Of a stretch of 64,000 nucleotides of DNA, positions 34,119 to 46,335 are shown piece by piece (the stretch's first letter is position 1; each line of letters begins with the position of its first letter). The position numbers and the translations under genes are program-made. The notes beneath the pieces were generated by a model. That model searched no databases and had not been told where the DNA came from. It worked only from the letters and a program-made list of their open reading frames with translations. Source of the DNA: Apiospora phragmitis (lineage: Eukaryota; Ascomycota; Sordariomycetes; Amphisphaeriales; Apiosporaceae); contig JAQQWL010000002.1 of the NCBI GenBank assembly GCA_038363925.1, positions 3,968,001-4,032,000 on the forward strand, given 5' to 3'.

Positions 34119-35125
34119 CTATCGGTGGTTTTGATTTCGAGGAAGCAGCAATTGAGCCCAACGCACCAGAAGAATACCAACACCGTTGGCCTATTCGCAG
34201 AGCTACAGGCGACCTCAGACCGCATACGCTCCTAAAAGCCCTCCTCCCAATGCAGGTATGGACTGCGGTGAACCTGGTTGTCCACATGTTGGGCTGGGCT
34301 GGCGTTGGAGTTTACCACACCCGACGTTGTCGCAAAGATTGACACGACCCCGGAGCTTTGAAGCTCAAAACCTTCCAAGCTTTTGGGTGGATCGTTCGAT
34401 TAAACGGCAAGTGAATTGAGCCCTGGAGTGCATATGCCAGCTACTTCTGTCAGGTACATACGGAGTACACCATTGGTGCATGTAACGATCCCGCACCTGT
34501 CGGTGTTATCGACCATAGCCTACATGAAACCCAGGAACCAATGAAGACAATTTTGTTGATTCGGGTTTTGATATCAGCCGCAGCGTTCCAAAGCTAGTAC
34601 GAGTCACACCAGATGTTCTGCATGATGAGGTCAGCGGCATTGGAGGCAGGTTGCTTCATGTTGCCTGTGCTTGAACTTCCAGGCTCTCCCGCCTGTACAA
34701 GAGGTACCTTGGTGGATCAAACTTTGATCGCCTCCCCCTGTCAATTGGCGTCCCGCCTTACCGCACCCTAGGGCGGCCGCTCAAAAAATTACGCCCGGTC
34801 TATCGGAATCATTCATCATCGTGGGTCTACTTACTTACTTCCTCATGCGCCTTGTTGTGATTTGTTTCCTTCGTATCCAGCATTCGCGGCAGCTCCTCCT
34901 TCTCTGCAACTTCCAGGCTGTTCTCTTTCTCAGAGACCTGTGAAATCTGTCTCTAAGAACGGAGTACGAATACTATAACTCAACTGAGAGACATGTGCCA
35001 ATCGAGCTACCGGTAGCACCAACGACCGACCGAGCGGTAACCGATCACATCCAAGACCGTCTCCCATCAGGATTTTGCGTTTAAAAAAGGAGTGAATGCA
35101 ACCCAGCGTTTGCACAACACAGAAA
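34119..35125. other. divergent promoter region mtPheRS / DIC1, incl. missing PheRS 5' end
   Basis: About 1 kb between two genes for mitochondrial proteins. It must also contain the first exon of the PheRS. A pyrimidine-rich stretch at about 34800-34940 precedes DIC1. I see no further gene. Confidence 0.45.
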
Positions 35126-36251
35126 ATGGTCTCACACGATGCTGTGGCCGTCCCCGAGGCCTCAGCACGGGCATTGTCCGTAGACAAGCCCAAGAGGCAG
35201 AAGAAGCCCTTGCCCCCGCCCGTGTACTACCCCTTCTGGTTCGGCGGCAGTGCCAGCGCCATGGCGGCCTGCGTCACACATCCCCTCGATCTCGGTGAGT
35301 TCTCTTCTTGCCACCCCAAGCCAAAGCACTCCGGGGGGCGTAGTTGCGATAGGCCAAGGACGCAGCGCCTGGGCTAACCCCCCAAACAGTCAAGGTACGC
35401 TTACAACTGCGCTCCGGCGATGCGCCCAAGAACATGACCGGCACCATTGGCTATATAATACGTAATGAGAGCGTGCTCGGGCTCTACAGCGGCCTCTCCG
35501 CCTCGCTCCTGCGCCAGATCACCTACTCGACGGTGCGCTTCGGCGTGTACGAGGAGCTGAAGCAGCGCTACGCGCCCAAGGACGGGAAGCCGTCGCTGCC
35601 GCTGCTCATCGGCCTCTCGACCTTCTCGGGCTTCCTGGGCGGCATCTCGGGCAACGCCGCCGACGTGACCAACGTGCGCATGCAGCAGGACCGGGCCCTG
35701 GCCCCGGAGCAGCGCCGCCACTACCGGCACGGCCTCGACGGCATGTTCCGCATGCTGCGCGACGAGGGGCCCAGGTCCTGGTTCCGCGGCGTCTGGCCCA
35801 ACAGCGTGCGCGCCGCCCTCATGAACGCGAGCCAGCTCGCCAGCTACGACACCTTCAAGGGCCTGCTCATCCAGAACACCCCCATGGGCGACACCACGAC
35901 GACCCACTTCGCCTCGAGCCTGCTGGCCGGCTTCGTCGCCACCACCGTCTGTTCCCCCGTCGACGTCGTCAAGAGCCGGGTCATGAGCGCCACGGGCAAG
36001 CAGGGCCTGGTCAGCCTGCTGTCCGAGATCTACGCCAAGGAGGGCGTGACCTGGATGTTCAAGGGCTGGGTCCCGAGTTTCCTGCGGTTGGGACCGTAAG
36101 TTATTGGCTCTTTCTCTATTTCGCTCCACCCCTACACTTTTTACTTCATGTCGCTAATTCGGTTTACAGGCAAACTATCTGTACATTCCTGTTTCTAGAA
36201 GCCCACCGCAAAGCCTACAGGCGGCTTATGGGGATCCCAGACCCTGCGTAG
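35126..36251 (+). CDS. DIC1: mitochondrial dicarboxylate carrier
   Basis: Inner-membrane carrier exchanging malate/succinate for phosphate. Three exons, 35126-35294, 35390-36095 and 36170-36251, giving 318 residues with an intact frame. Three repeats of the mitochondrial-carrier family are visible: signatures HPLDLVKVRLQ, GNAADVTNVRMQ and SPVDVVKSRVM. The altered middle signature (no Pro) is as expected of dicarboxylate carriers. Carrier text also includes GLYSGLSASLLRQITYSTVR, WFRGVWPNSVRAALMNASQL and KGWVPSFLRLGPQT. ATG 35126 gives MVSHDAVAVPEA and a basic KPKRQKK stretch before PFWFGGSASAMAA. An in-frame upstream ATG exists near 35096. Convergent to RPB3. Confidence 0.95.
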
Positions 36252-36839
36252 TTGTGCATCCTGTTTTTCTGCATGCATTGTAGACTAAAGTAACTTCGGT
36301 TAGACGGTGTTTATAGACGAGCGGAGGATATACCTGGAGGCTGCTTGCCCGTTGATTTACTCCTATCCGCACGGGACGATGGCGTTGGTTGGCAGGTCGT
36401 TAGTCATTTTGCATCATAGGCGTCAAGTTTCGGAAACTACAATGAGCCGGTTCATAACGCGATATTTATTTTATTACATCCCGCTTGCTGCTCTAGACCA
36501 AGTTTATTCTCGGGATCGATCGCCTACCGTTCGCTCCACAACGCCATGTGTAGGATGTCGCTTAAGCAAGTAATCCAAAGCATGTTCGCATGCAGCAGGT
36601 AGATTAGGCTTCAGCTTGACAGCTATGTCTGTTGGGTTTGTTGCATGCGCCCCGCTCCAGATCTAAGAAGAGGCTTTTTTTGTCTTACCTCCCGGGACTT
36701 GTGTGCCCCTTTTCATGTTCTACACAGCAGCGGATCCAGTTGGACTGGTTAGACCCTTCGGCTGCTAAGTTGGCTTACTCCTGTCCAATCTTACTCCTGT
36801 CCAATGCATATCGTGCTTTCCTCTGCCAACAGACCTTGA
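36252..36839. other. convergent intergenic region DIC1 / RPB3
   Basis: 590 nt holding both 3' UTRs. No gene seen. Confidence 0.5.
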
Positions 36840-37967
36840 TCACCAACCGTTCTGATCGGCACCGTATGAAGTCTGACCACCATACGTAGTACCTCCACCC
36901 CAACCTTGATCGGGTGCGTTGCCGTACGACGTTTGCCATCCTGCTCCCCCGTCCATGTCGGCATCAGGACTCCGAGGACCATCGTAAATGTCGTTCATGC
37001 CGTCATTGCCTGTCAAGCCGTGGATCAGGGACGCGAGTTTTGTCTGGATCTCTTTGATACCCGATTGCACGATGGCGTCAGGATCGATACTGCCCACGCC
37101 CTCGACCTCGTAGTAGAATCTTCCCGGCACAGCATCGTAGTCAAACGGCTCGCCCTCTTGTGCCGGCTCCTCCTCGTCGGCATACTTGCTCTTGGGCCTT
37201 TGTGGTTGTCAGCTGAGTCTGGCTGGAGCATTTAGAGATCATGGAAAGAGAAATAGACGTACCATTCCTTCGCGACATCTTTCTCGTACCAAAGATCCAA
37301 GTGATGTAACTTGTTGTGCGGGTCATACTCGAAGCCCACTGCAGAACAAGGCGACCATTTTGCGTGCTCCTTGGCGATTCCCTTCTTTGCTACGCACTGG
37401 ATATTCAACTCTTGTCCTTTGCGCAGTTTGCAAATCAAAGGGCCCAGGCCATCTGGGTCGGTAATCACGGGGTTGCCAACGTGAACGTTCGGTCGGTCTG
37501 CGCCTACCAGCAGGTCGCGCGCGTAAACTTTCATAACTTCGTCGGACGTGCAGCTTGCATGGAGCGTCAAGGTTATGCTGCATTTGCCGCAGGACTGGTC
37601 GCAGTCGCAGTCACGAGAATACAGCATCTGATCAGCGCCGCGTGAGTCGAGGGGAATAAGACCGAGACGGTGCGCGATGAACTCGTCAGCGAGCACCGAG
37701 GAGTTGGCAGCAAAGTTGACTAGATCGATAGCGACGGTGGCGACCTCGGCTTGAATAATGCGTCGTAGCGAGTTTGCGAAGGAGAGGTCGACGTTGTTCA
37801 GCTCGAAGTTCACATGGATAGCGTCGGCCTAAAGACAAGAGAGGTGCTGGTAAGCTTCACTGCAAGTGTTTGAAGCGCGATGCCTCTGCCACGCAATAAC
37901 ATACTTCTGAGATCTTGACGGATGGGCCCGAGGACTCATTGTCCATCATCATCGTGTCGTACTCCAT
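36840..37967 (-). CDS. RPB3: RNA polymerase II subunit RPB3
   Basis: Alpha-like subunit of Pol II that pairs with Rpb11 in the core-assembly platform. Three exons, 37967-37905, 37828-37263 and 37197-36840, sum to 987 nt (328 residues) with an exact frame. ATG 37967 lies in a CACCATGG context and gives MEYDTMMMDNESSGPSV. Family text: VNFELNNVDLSFANSLRRII (dimerisation face), ADEFIAHRLGLIPLDS, a zinc-binding loop with four Cys (CDCDQSCGKC), then KWSPCSAVGFEYDPHNKLHH and the PKSKYADEEEP join across intron 2. The C-terminal tail is Gly/Tyr-rich (GGTTYGGQTSYGADQNGW). No frame breaks. Confidence 0.97.
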
Positions 37968-39179
37968 GGTGGCGGTCGGGTTGCGCGACGCGCGTGACGG
38001 TCGGGTTTGGCAGTAGGAGGCGCAAACGAGGAATGGACGAAATGATTTTCTTCGGGTGCTGGTCTATGTTGATAACTGCAGGTTGGTTGCTCGGGTGTAA
38101 ATAACCTTGGTATCAGAAGATGTCGAGGTCGAAGGCGACAGTAAAGGCAGGAATATGAATGGAATGCAGCGAAACCAAAATCACCAAGGCTGAACGACCA
38201 GAAAGTCTGAATGCACTTGTACGGTCGGTCTACCAGCACTGGCAGTGGATCCGCTAGCAGTTAGCGTCCACCGCTGCAAGCCTGTCAGAAAGGTGTGGCT
38301 TGTTCTCTCCAACTATCAGAGGGGTGAGGGTTCTCGGAGAATGTACGTACATACTATGGTCCGCGACCCTATGATTACCAAATAGTCTGGGGACCGTGCA
38401 CCAAGAAGTCACTTTTCACACCCTTTGTACCTACTAGATTAAAGTAATACCTTTGGTCAGTAATACCATTAGTTAGTCTCTCTTTTATGGCTAAAAGTGG
38501 CTGAGTAACTGGTGGCGTACTTACAGTATAAATCCATTTTTGACGCCAGTTCGAAATCGGAAGCGAATAGCACTCTGATCTATGTAAGTATAAGAGAAGT
38601 GGCTTGGGCGGAAGCTGCGGCTGCTTGTGGTCTGCGGCTATTACCTAGTCCAAGCCGAGGGGGGGTCACCGTTCCTCAATCCGAAATCGGAATCCTGGCC
38701 TCCCAGGCTCAGCTAGGGTGTCATGGAATGGACGTGGAAGAATGACATCGGTAACTCCGCGAAGCCTACTGTGGTTCGACGGCCGACTTCTCGAGAAGTC
38801 AGTCGCAAGTTGTCCTGTGGAGCGGAGATGTTTTGACAAGATGATGTGGCTTGAGGTTGGCAGTACCTAATAAATTGTGGATTGTCGCCCTACGACTGCA
38901 AGCCCGAGCACATGCAGGCCCTTTGGTGAGGTACCTGGATACCTCCAATGACACAAGCTCTAACCCACCTAATGGTCCGTCCCGACTGCCGCCGATCCAG
39001 CAGTGTTGCCCAAAAATTTCAGAAGTTGGATTTCGTAGCTCATCAAGCTTGCAGTAACACCAACCTATCCACTACCAACAGCAGGCCGGCCTCAATTCTC
39101 ACCCCCACGACAACGTCGTTTCGAGCCTCATCGTCATTTCAAGACTCGAAAAGCCTGCCTCCGCACCACAGCAACAACC
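37968..39179. other. divergent promoter region RPB3 / MGE1
   Basis: 1.2 kb separating two divergent starts. No gene supported; small ORFs only. Confidence 0.45.
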
Positions 39180-39972
39180 ATGTTCAAGCAAGCAATTTCT
39201 ACATCCACGAGAGCTCTGCGCTCCAGCTCGAGAATCTCCGCGCAAACACCTGTATTCAGATCCCAGTTCGCCCCGGCGCCGTTAAGGGCCGCTACTCTGG
39301 CGCCGAGGTCAAGATGGTATAGCGACCAAGCAGAGTCCGCCACAAAAAAGGAGGACGAGGCATCTCAGGCCTCCGAGGCCAAAGAAGCCGAAGCCCCACC
39401 AAGCGCCGAAGCCGAGCTCAAGAAGCAGTTAGAAGCTAAGAACAAGGAGGTTACCGAGTGGAAGGTAAGAGCGCCAGATTTCCTTCCGCAAAAGGCTGAT
39501 CGACCAAAATGACTAACGTCGGTACTAGGACAAATGCCTGCGCTGTGTCGCCGACTTCCGCAATCTGCAGGATCGGACAACAAGGGACATGAAGTCCGCA
39601 CGAGACTTCGCCATTCAAAAGTTCGCGAAAGACCTCGTCGACAGCGTGGACAACCTGGATCGCGCCCTGATCATGGGTGAGGAGAAGCTCAAGGCCTTGA
39701 AGGAGGGCGAGGCTGTGAACGAGGATCTCAAGAGCTTCTACGAGGGCGTCAAGATGACCGACGGCATCTTGATGTCGACCCTGACGAAGCATGGCCTGGA
39801 GCGGTTCGACCCCGAGGGCGACAAGTTCAACCCCAACGAGCACGAGGCGACCTTCATGACGCCCATGCCCGACAAGGAGGATAACACCGTCTTCCACGTG
39901 CAGCAGAAGGGCTTCAAGCTCAACGGCCGCGTGTTACGAGCTGCCAAGGTTGGCGTGGTCAAGAACCAGTAA
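39180..39972 (+). CDS. MGE1: mitochondrial GrpE co-chaperone Mge1
   Basis: Nucleotide-exchange factor for mitochondrial Hsp70 (Ssc1) in protein import and folding. Two exons, 39180-39464 and 39529-39972, with a 64-nt intron (branch GACTAAC), give 242 residues. The presequence MFKQAISTSTRALRSSSRI is rich in Arg/Ser; a long Glu/Ala-rich linker follows. The GrpE helix and core are LKKQLEAKNKEVTEWK|DKCLRCVADFRNLQDRT, then SARDFAIQKFAKDLVDSVDN and LDRALIMGEEK. The beta-domain is HGLERFDPEGDKFNPNEHEA, FHVQQKGFKLNGRVLRAAKV, ending GVVKNQ. Intact. Confidence 0.96.
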
Positions 39973-40480
39973 AAGCAATATACGACGATAACGACGGATA
40001 TCATCATCATGTGCGAATAGCTCTGTACTATTATACGAAGGCCTGTTTGGCGGTTGGCGTTGGGTCACGTCAGTGTGCAAAAAAATCTCCCTCTCATGAC
40101 GGCCGGTGGCGAGGTGCCACCACTATTGCATTATTAGCTTGGAAATAAGCAAGCGACCCAGGTATAGAGTCTCACATACGGCTTATGTATATACACCACC
40201 AGGTCGTGGAACCCTTATGGAGACCACTCGACGATCAAATATAAGAACCTAATCTACCTCTATCTTTCGCCTACCTAATGTCTTAGTGGTAGGCTTTGGG
40301 CTTGAAGCCTTGCGGTGTTCGTTCTTTTTGGATTATGGTATCTGCATAAAACAGGATACTGTTTCCGAGGGCCATGAACAAATATTCTCGATATCTGACT
40401 TTGTTCGTATTAATCTCATTCATACCTGCCTTATCCATATCCATAAAATGCAACTGAAGCCCGTCTAGCCCTGACGACTT
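39973..40480. other. convergent intergenic region MGE1 / CorA-like gene
   Basis: 500 nt with the 3' ends of both genes. No gene seen. Confidence 0.5.
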
Positions 40481-42330
40481 CTACTCCAACGTTGTCGTTG
40501 TCGTCTTCGTGTAAGCATGCCGAGGTCGTTTCTTTATATCTTGCAGTTTGTAGATTCCCAGAATCGTTTTGCAAGCACCGAGCCAGCCCAGCTCCTCTTG
40601 CTTCCACAAGCGCGGCCCCTGGCCATCACCACCACTCTGCTCCCCCGGCTGTCCAACCATAACCGGTTCTTCCGCCATATACGTGACGGGCTCGCTCATT
40701 GTAGTTGTTGGCGCCTCGGGGACGCCATAATCGATGGTGACCGTCTCACTATAAGGAACCGCCTGCTCCAGATCGGGGGTCGCCGCCCCTTGATGTAGCG
40801 GTTTCTTCTTCAACTTCTTGCCTAGTAGTCCGCCAGATGCCGCGGCCGCCGGAGACTCATAGGTGCTCTGCGCTTCTTCGATCCAGACCTCGACTCGACG
40901 GATGGAGTCGGCGTAGATGATGGCCAGCGTCAACAGGGTCAGAGGAACCGCCGTGGCCCAGAAGACGTAGAACCTGTCGCCGGTGGGGCCAAACGTGTCA
41001 CCCATAGCGAGAATGCCCGATACGATGGTAATGGGCAGAAGGACACCTCCGAGGTATGTCACACGGTCCAGGCTCTGCTTGTTCTCTTCTGCTTCGGATC
41101 TCGAGGCCTCCCCCCTTTTGCTTGCTGCCACCCTCTCCTGCTGCGGGTTGTGGCATGCTTTGTGGTTGTACTGGGGCGGCGGCTGGCATCTGGATGACTG
41201 CCGCCGGGCTCAGCTGAGCAGCGAGCCGTACTTTGCGTTCCAGTCTTTCCAGAAGCTCTCGCCAGTCTGCTCCCGAGAAGTCCTCCCCCTTAAGGGTTAT
41301 CTCTGCATCCATGTTTCGCTCTAGCGACCGCTGGAGTTGTTGGAGTAGGCTCATATAACTCTGCGCGTCGCCTTCCAGCGTCAAGGTGTCGAGGAAATCG
41401 GCCCAGCAAGCGTATACGCATTGTGCAAAACAAGTCTGCAGGTGGGAGTTATAGTCATCCAGTGCAATGTCGCTTTCTCTCAGGTATTCCCAAATCCTGT
41501 GTTCTAGGCTTGATTCTTCCTCGGAATGCGTAGCTGGGTCCAAATCCCAGCTGTGTCCAGTACTATCGTTGCAGGCGCATGGCTTCGTCACGAAGCCATC
41601 CTCCATAGCCTTCCCAAGGGCTGATGAATTTCGCCACAAGCAGCGGTCCAAGAACAGAACTATGGGGGTCAGTATGAGAAGACTTCCACATCACCTCGCC
41701 ATGACACTTACCATGTGCTACCGCACGCCCTTCCGGGCTCACTCGTAGCGTAGCGCGACAAATCGCGACTTCCCTGCCGGATTCGGGAATCGAGTATCGC
41801 GGAGGATCATCCAATAAATCCAATGAGGGTGAACATTTTGACAGGGTCAGGTCATGTGATGGTTCCGAAGCACCATACACTTTATTCACTAGCTGTTCAG
41901 GATACTCGTAACAAAGGTATTGATTCCAGGTTTTCTTGAGATGTCGTGTTGGTCGCCTTTTAGCCATGGAGTCGACCGCGTTGGCTTCAAGCAATGAAGA
42001 ACCTCTCAAAAACTCAACATAGTCGACGGGCAAGCCGTGAATAGCGATGATGTACTTGGTTATGCCACCGAATTGGCGAACAATAAGGGTTCTGTTGTGC
42101 AACTCCCTTCCCAGGTCCTTAGGCCCTCGCAGGATCTGGCGCGTGGGAGAGCCTCTTCCACCATCAAAGTCCATTAAATAGGCGCTGCAGCTCTCAATGC
42201 TGGCCCTTTCGCTCAGTGCGCTTCCAGACTCGCCGTGGCCTCCATCGCGGGTGTGGCCGAGGCCGGTGTCTACCTCGACAGCCTGTACCTGTACATCGGA
42301 GCTCTGGGAGCGAGAAGACGGTGCCGCCAT
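40481..42330 (-). CDS. CorA-like two-TM membrane protein
   Basis: A fungal family distantly related to CorA Mg2+ channels. ATG 42330 opens MAAPSSRSQSSDVQVQAVEV. A 52-nt intron at 41660-41711 joins AVAHV|LFLDRCLWRN. The soluble region is about 430 residues; then ENKQSLDRVTYLGGVLLPIT, VSGILAMGDTFGPTGDRF and YVFWATAVPLTLLTLAIIYA form the two transmembrane helices and connecting loop. The loop lacks the GMN motif of true Mg2+ channels; AMGD takes its place. One frame break near 41060-41130. A long hydrophilic tail follows, ending in TKTTTTTLE. Such proteins are common in filamentous fungi with no settled role; ion transport is not shown by the sequence. Divergent to the GT90 gene. Confidence 0.7.
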
Positions 42331-43949
42331 TAGTCGTGATATCCTTCGGGGTCCGGTATGTATGTCTTTTCGGTATTCAACACTATGTTTGAGTGACACG
42401 TTCAGTTTGCAACAACTGGGAAATCCACGCTGTCACCTAATGCGTGTTTTTCCACGGTAGCAGTGGCTGGGTAACCTATGTCGTCTGAAATCTGTCTGGG
42501 CTGAGCAACCACCTCGAGTAAGTCAGAATTTTCCCACCGCCAGCAAGATCAGAGTTCAGCTGAACCGAAGCGACAGGCCAATACGTTTTGATCCGCCATA
42601 TTCCAAGCGGCTGGGTGAGCGATCAACAATGATCTTCCGCTTCAGGGCTCTCAGCCGCCGTGAATGGGTAGTTTGATCACATAGCGCCATCTAGCGCGCG
42701 ATGCTAATGCCCGTGAAATGACGATCGATCGTGGCCTTTAGGTGCTGCGGTTATCGAACCGATACGACCTGGAGGCTGTCCATTGAATCGTCTTACAAGG
42801 AATCGACTTACAAGTTACAATAGAGGTGTGCACGTGAAAATATGGATTGACACATCATGCACACCAGATTCTGCTGGGTTAGGTGACTTCATTTAGAATT
42901 TGGATCCCTAGTGTCCGTCCCCCGCCCCCTGCTCTTGAGCTAGCGCCCTGGATCGCTGGTGTCTAAATAGCATCAAGGCATGTCATGTCATATATCGACT
43001 TCTGCATTATTCACAGCCCTGACGGGTATGTCGTTAACGTTTGGCAGAGGTCGGATGTCTAAAGTACATGTTAATCCCATCAAATCACAACAACACAAAA
43101 GCAATTCGTTCCACACTTGACATTTTGACAGGTTACCCACTGTGGCGGCACAGTTAGGGGACAATATTTACTTGGCAGGATGGAATGGAACGAGGACTTT
43201 GCAAGGGGAAAGGGTGGGTTGCCGGATACCCGATCCATACCCAATCACCACCTCAGCCTTCGTGTGCGGTCCCTACCATCTAAGACCCACGATCGGACTG
43301 TAGGTGCCTGCAATAATCGGACGGCGGCGCTTCTCCGGCTGTCATGGAATCGCACTTCATTGTGTTCCGACCTCTGATGGACCGACTTACTACAGAGTGC
43401 AGCTTGGCCTTGGCCTTGGCTGACCTTGACTGGCCTTGGCCTTGGACATATGTCTTGAAGAAGAAACGAAGATACACCAGATGTCTGCTATCATGCTCTA
43501 TACCAGGTAGGAGCTCCTCAATCAGACAGCTCGGGGGCAATGACCGCAAGGACCACAAGGACAAAGTTGCCGGGTAAACCCTACGCTGCAATGCTACGCA
43601 AACGTCTCCGGACCAGAAACGAGCACTCGCAAGGAGGGCATGAAGGATTGTATGCTTGTCCTGTGGGTTTTGCGGTGTCCTTTGTGAGAAAGGAGCGCGT
43701 ACGTTGGTCAAGCTTGTTGTGATCTGTTTGTCATTCCGCCATGTTGTACTTGTGTAAGTATCAATGTGTGTCAACGCCGTTTGTTCCTTCCTTTCTGTTT
43801 GTTACTCGAAGTTTTTCTCGCTCAAATTTTCTCCCAAAAGTATGTGCAAGTACGCTGCTTAGTTTCATATGACGATTCTGCAGCGAGGCAGTTTTTAGTC
43901 GAACCACTTTCCTCGCACTCCCCATTGTGCACCAAGAGCGTATCCAGCC
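42331..43949. other. divergent intergenic region CorA-like / GT90
   Basis: 1.6 kb with no supported gene. It contains the CCTTGG repeat at 43402-43445. Confidence 0.5.
43402..43445. repeat. CCTTGG hexanucleotide repeat
   Basis: Imperfect tandem repeat of the hexamer (ttggcc/ccttgg type), five or so units with an interrupted middle (gctgaccttgactgg), about 44 nt. It lies about 500 nt upstream of the GT90 start. Confidence 0.8.
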
Positions 43950-45840
43950 ATGCTTCTTCGTCGCTCGGGTGGCCAGCTCCTGAAAAGTGTAATCGTTCTG
44001 GGCGTCGCCACCTTATTATATACGAGATCGTGCTGTATAGACGATCCAACCGAGTATCAATACCAACGACATTGGTATTCCCGTGGTCCAAGAATGGGCA
44101 ATCTCGTCCGACAATGGAGGGGGAGGCGCAAGGTCCGAATGCATACTCCCCCCATCCGATCATGGACTTGATCAGAGAAGGCCACGAGAAGCTCGAGCGG
44201 CTCCATGCGGCACGTTCTAACACCATCGAAGAAGCTGCAGGTCGTTACAGGGAGCGCCGAGGCCGACACCCGCCTCCCGGATTCGAGGACTGGTTCAAGG
44301 CCGCGCAGAAGAGAAATGGTATTATCGTCGAGGACTTTTTCGACCGCATATATCATGACATCAACCCCTTCTGGGCTCTTGATCAACCGGAGCTCCGCCG
44401 CCGCGCCCACACGCAACCCGAGTTGATTCGCATCCGCAATGGCAAAGTCACCTTGGTCTCAGAAGACCCCGAACGAGGCAACCAATGGCTGCAGATTTGG
44501 GCTAAACTGGTGAAAGAGATAGGGCACCTACCAGACCTCGATATGGCCATCAACGTCATGGACGAAACCCGAGTGCTGGTGCCTTGGGAGAAGATCGACG
44601 GATATGTGGGAAGGGAGCGAAGGACGCGAGATATATTCCCTGCATCAGAAGCGGTTTCGAATTATACCCGATATGCTGAAGCTGACTCTCAACCAGAGCC
44701 ATATGACCCTCACTGGATCGGCGGCGAAGCACACAAATACTGGGATCATGTACGCGTTACATGCCCGCCTGACAGTGAATCCCGCAATGTTTCGAGCCTG
44801 CCTTCATTCAACAGCCCAGTCAAGGAGATCTACCCTACAGGGCCTGTCGAGGCATATACCTATAAGGGTTTCGTTCGAAACTTCACGGCCTCCCAGGATG
44901 CATGCGTGCAGCCTCATCTCCGCGGCCTGCATGGAACCTTCGTCGAGAGTGTCAGTATGTCGACTACCCACGAGCTTCTACCAATTTCGGGGGTTCCAAG
45001 TTGCCACAGAACAATGAGATATTGATCCCGGGTGCCGTGTACCTAGCCAACGATGAACGTTACTCGGGCGGTAAGGGAATCGGTGGACTGTGGGAAGACA
45101 AGATGGAAGGGTTCATGTGGCGTGGCGTGGCCAGCGGTGGCCGCAACAAAGTCGACAACTGGTGGCACTTTCAACGCCACCGCTGGGTCCAGATGATGAA
45201 CGGTACAACTTTGCAGAAAGTTATAGCCGCCGACGAAGCCGCGGCCCCCACGTTTACACTTCTCCCGCCCAGCGTGTACAACGTTAGCGCACGAAGAAAT
45301 GGGTTTATGGGAAGCTGGCTAGCGATACATGCCGACGTCGGGGTCGTAGACCTCATGTGTTGTCCCGGAGAGACGGACAGCAAGAATAAGCGTGTGCACA
45401 CCTGCAGCTACTCGAGCCCCTTCCTGGGCGTGGTCGAGGAGAAGTCGATGAAGGAGCAGTACGCCTACAAATACCTGCCCGACATCGACGGGAACTCGTT
45501 CAGCGGCCGCTGGCGCGGCTTTCTGCGGAGCACGAGCTGCCCCCTGAAGGCGACGGTCTACACCGAGTGGCACGACGACCGCCTGATCCCGTGGGTGCAT
45601 TTCGTGCCCTTCGACAACACCTTCATTGATATCTACGCAATCATGGAGTTCTTCCTCGAGGGCCACGATGCCCAGGGCAAACGGATAGCGGAGGAGAGCA
45701 GCAGGTGGGCGAGCCAGGTCTTGCGCAGAGACGATATGCTCCTGTACGTGTGGCGGCTGCTTCTAGAGTACGCAAGAGTCGTCGATCCCCAGAGGGATAG
45801 GTTAGCATACGTCGGATATTTGGGTAAAGAAAAGACATAG
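43950..45840 (+). CDS. GT90 family glycosyltransferase (CAP10-like)
   Basis: Type II Golgi/ER membrane glycosyltransferase related to Cryptococcus Cap10 (PF05686); the family transfers sugars such as xylose to glycans. The start at 43950 gives MLLRRSGGQLLKSVIVLGVA, a short basic cytoplasmic tail then one TM anchor. A frame break near 44100-44160 leads into PIMDLIREGHEKLERLH and RRGRHPPPGFEDWFKAAQKR, text typical of the fungal CAP10 N-terminal region (also IIVEDFFDRIYHDINPFWAL). A second break near 44970 joins TTHELLPI to FGGSKLPQNNEILIPGAVYL, and the catalytic part continues LWEDKMEGFMWRGVASGGRN, WWHFQRHRW, YKYLPDIDGNSFSGRWRGFL and YTEWHDDRLIPWVHFVPFDN. Stop at 45840. The donor and acceptor are unknown. 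Confidence 0.9.
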
Positions 45841-46335
45841 TCGTAAAGATATGAAACTCCCAGCCACTTTTGAAAAGCTTTATGACATGCATTGCATCTA
45901 CGTGTCGTCATCAATCCTCGATGAATGTTGGTATGCACGTCATTGTCAGCCATCATCATAGTCGACAATATATAGTTAGTGATTACTTGTTGTTCTGTTT
46001 AACGTCTAGGGGTCAGCGAACATACCACTCTGCATCGCATGGAGCCTACCATGAATTCGATAGACCGAAAAGCTTTTCGGTCTCTCCTGGGCTGACGTCA
46101 ACACAAAGGGGTAACAATATTTCTAGACTGTCTCCCAGTTCGCCCTGGTGTCTCGTGTCATATCATGATCATCTCAATCCCATCGCATCTGCCCTCCAAG
46201 GACAGCCTGTCACCCCGGAAGCGTGATCCTATCCGTTGAGCTTGAACATATTTCAGACCCATCCATATCATACGCCATCAATCTCGTATGCTGTGATTAC
46301 TTAGTGGGTTCTATTTATCGTTAAACTTCCATCTT
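45841..46335. other. convergent intergenic region GT90 / F-box gene
   Basis: 500 nt with two 3' ends. Nothing else seen. Confidence 0.5.

Noticed and set aside
43280..43774. 164-codon minus-strand ORF upstream of GT90
   Set aside because: Overlaps the CCTTGG repeat; no domain.
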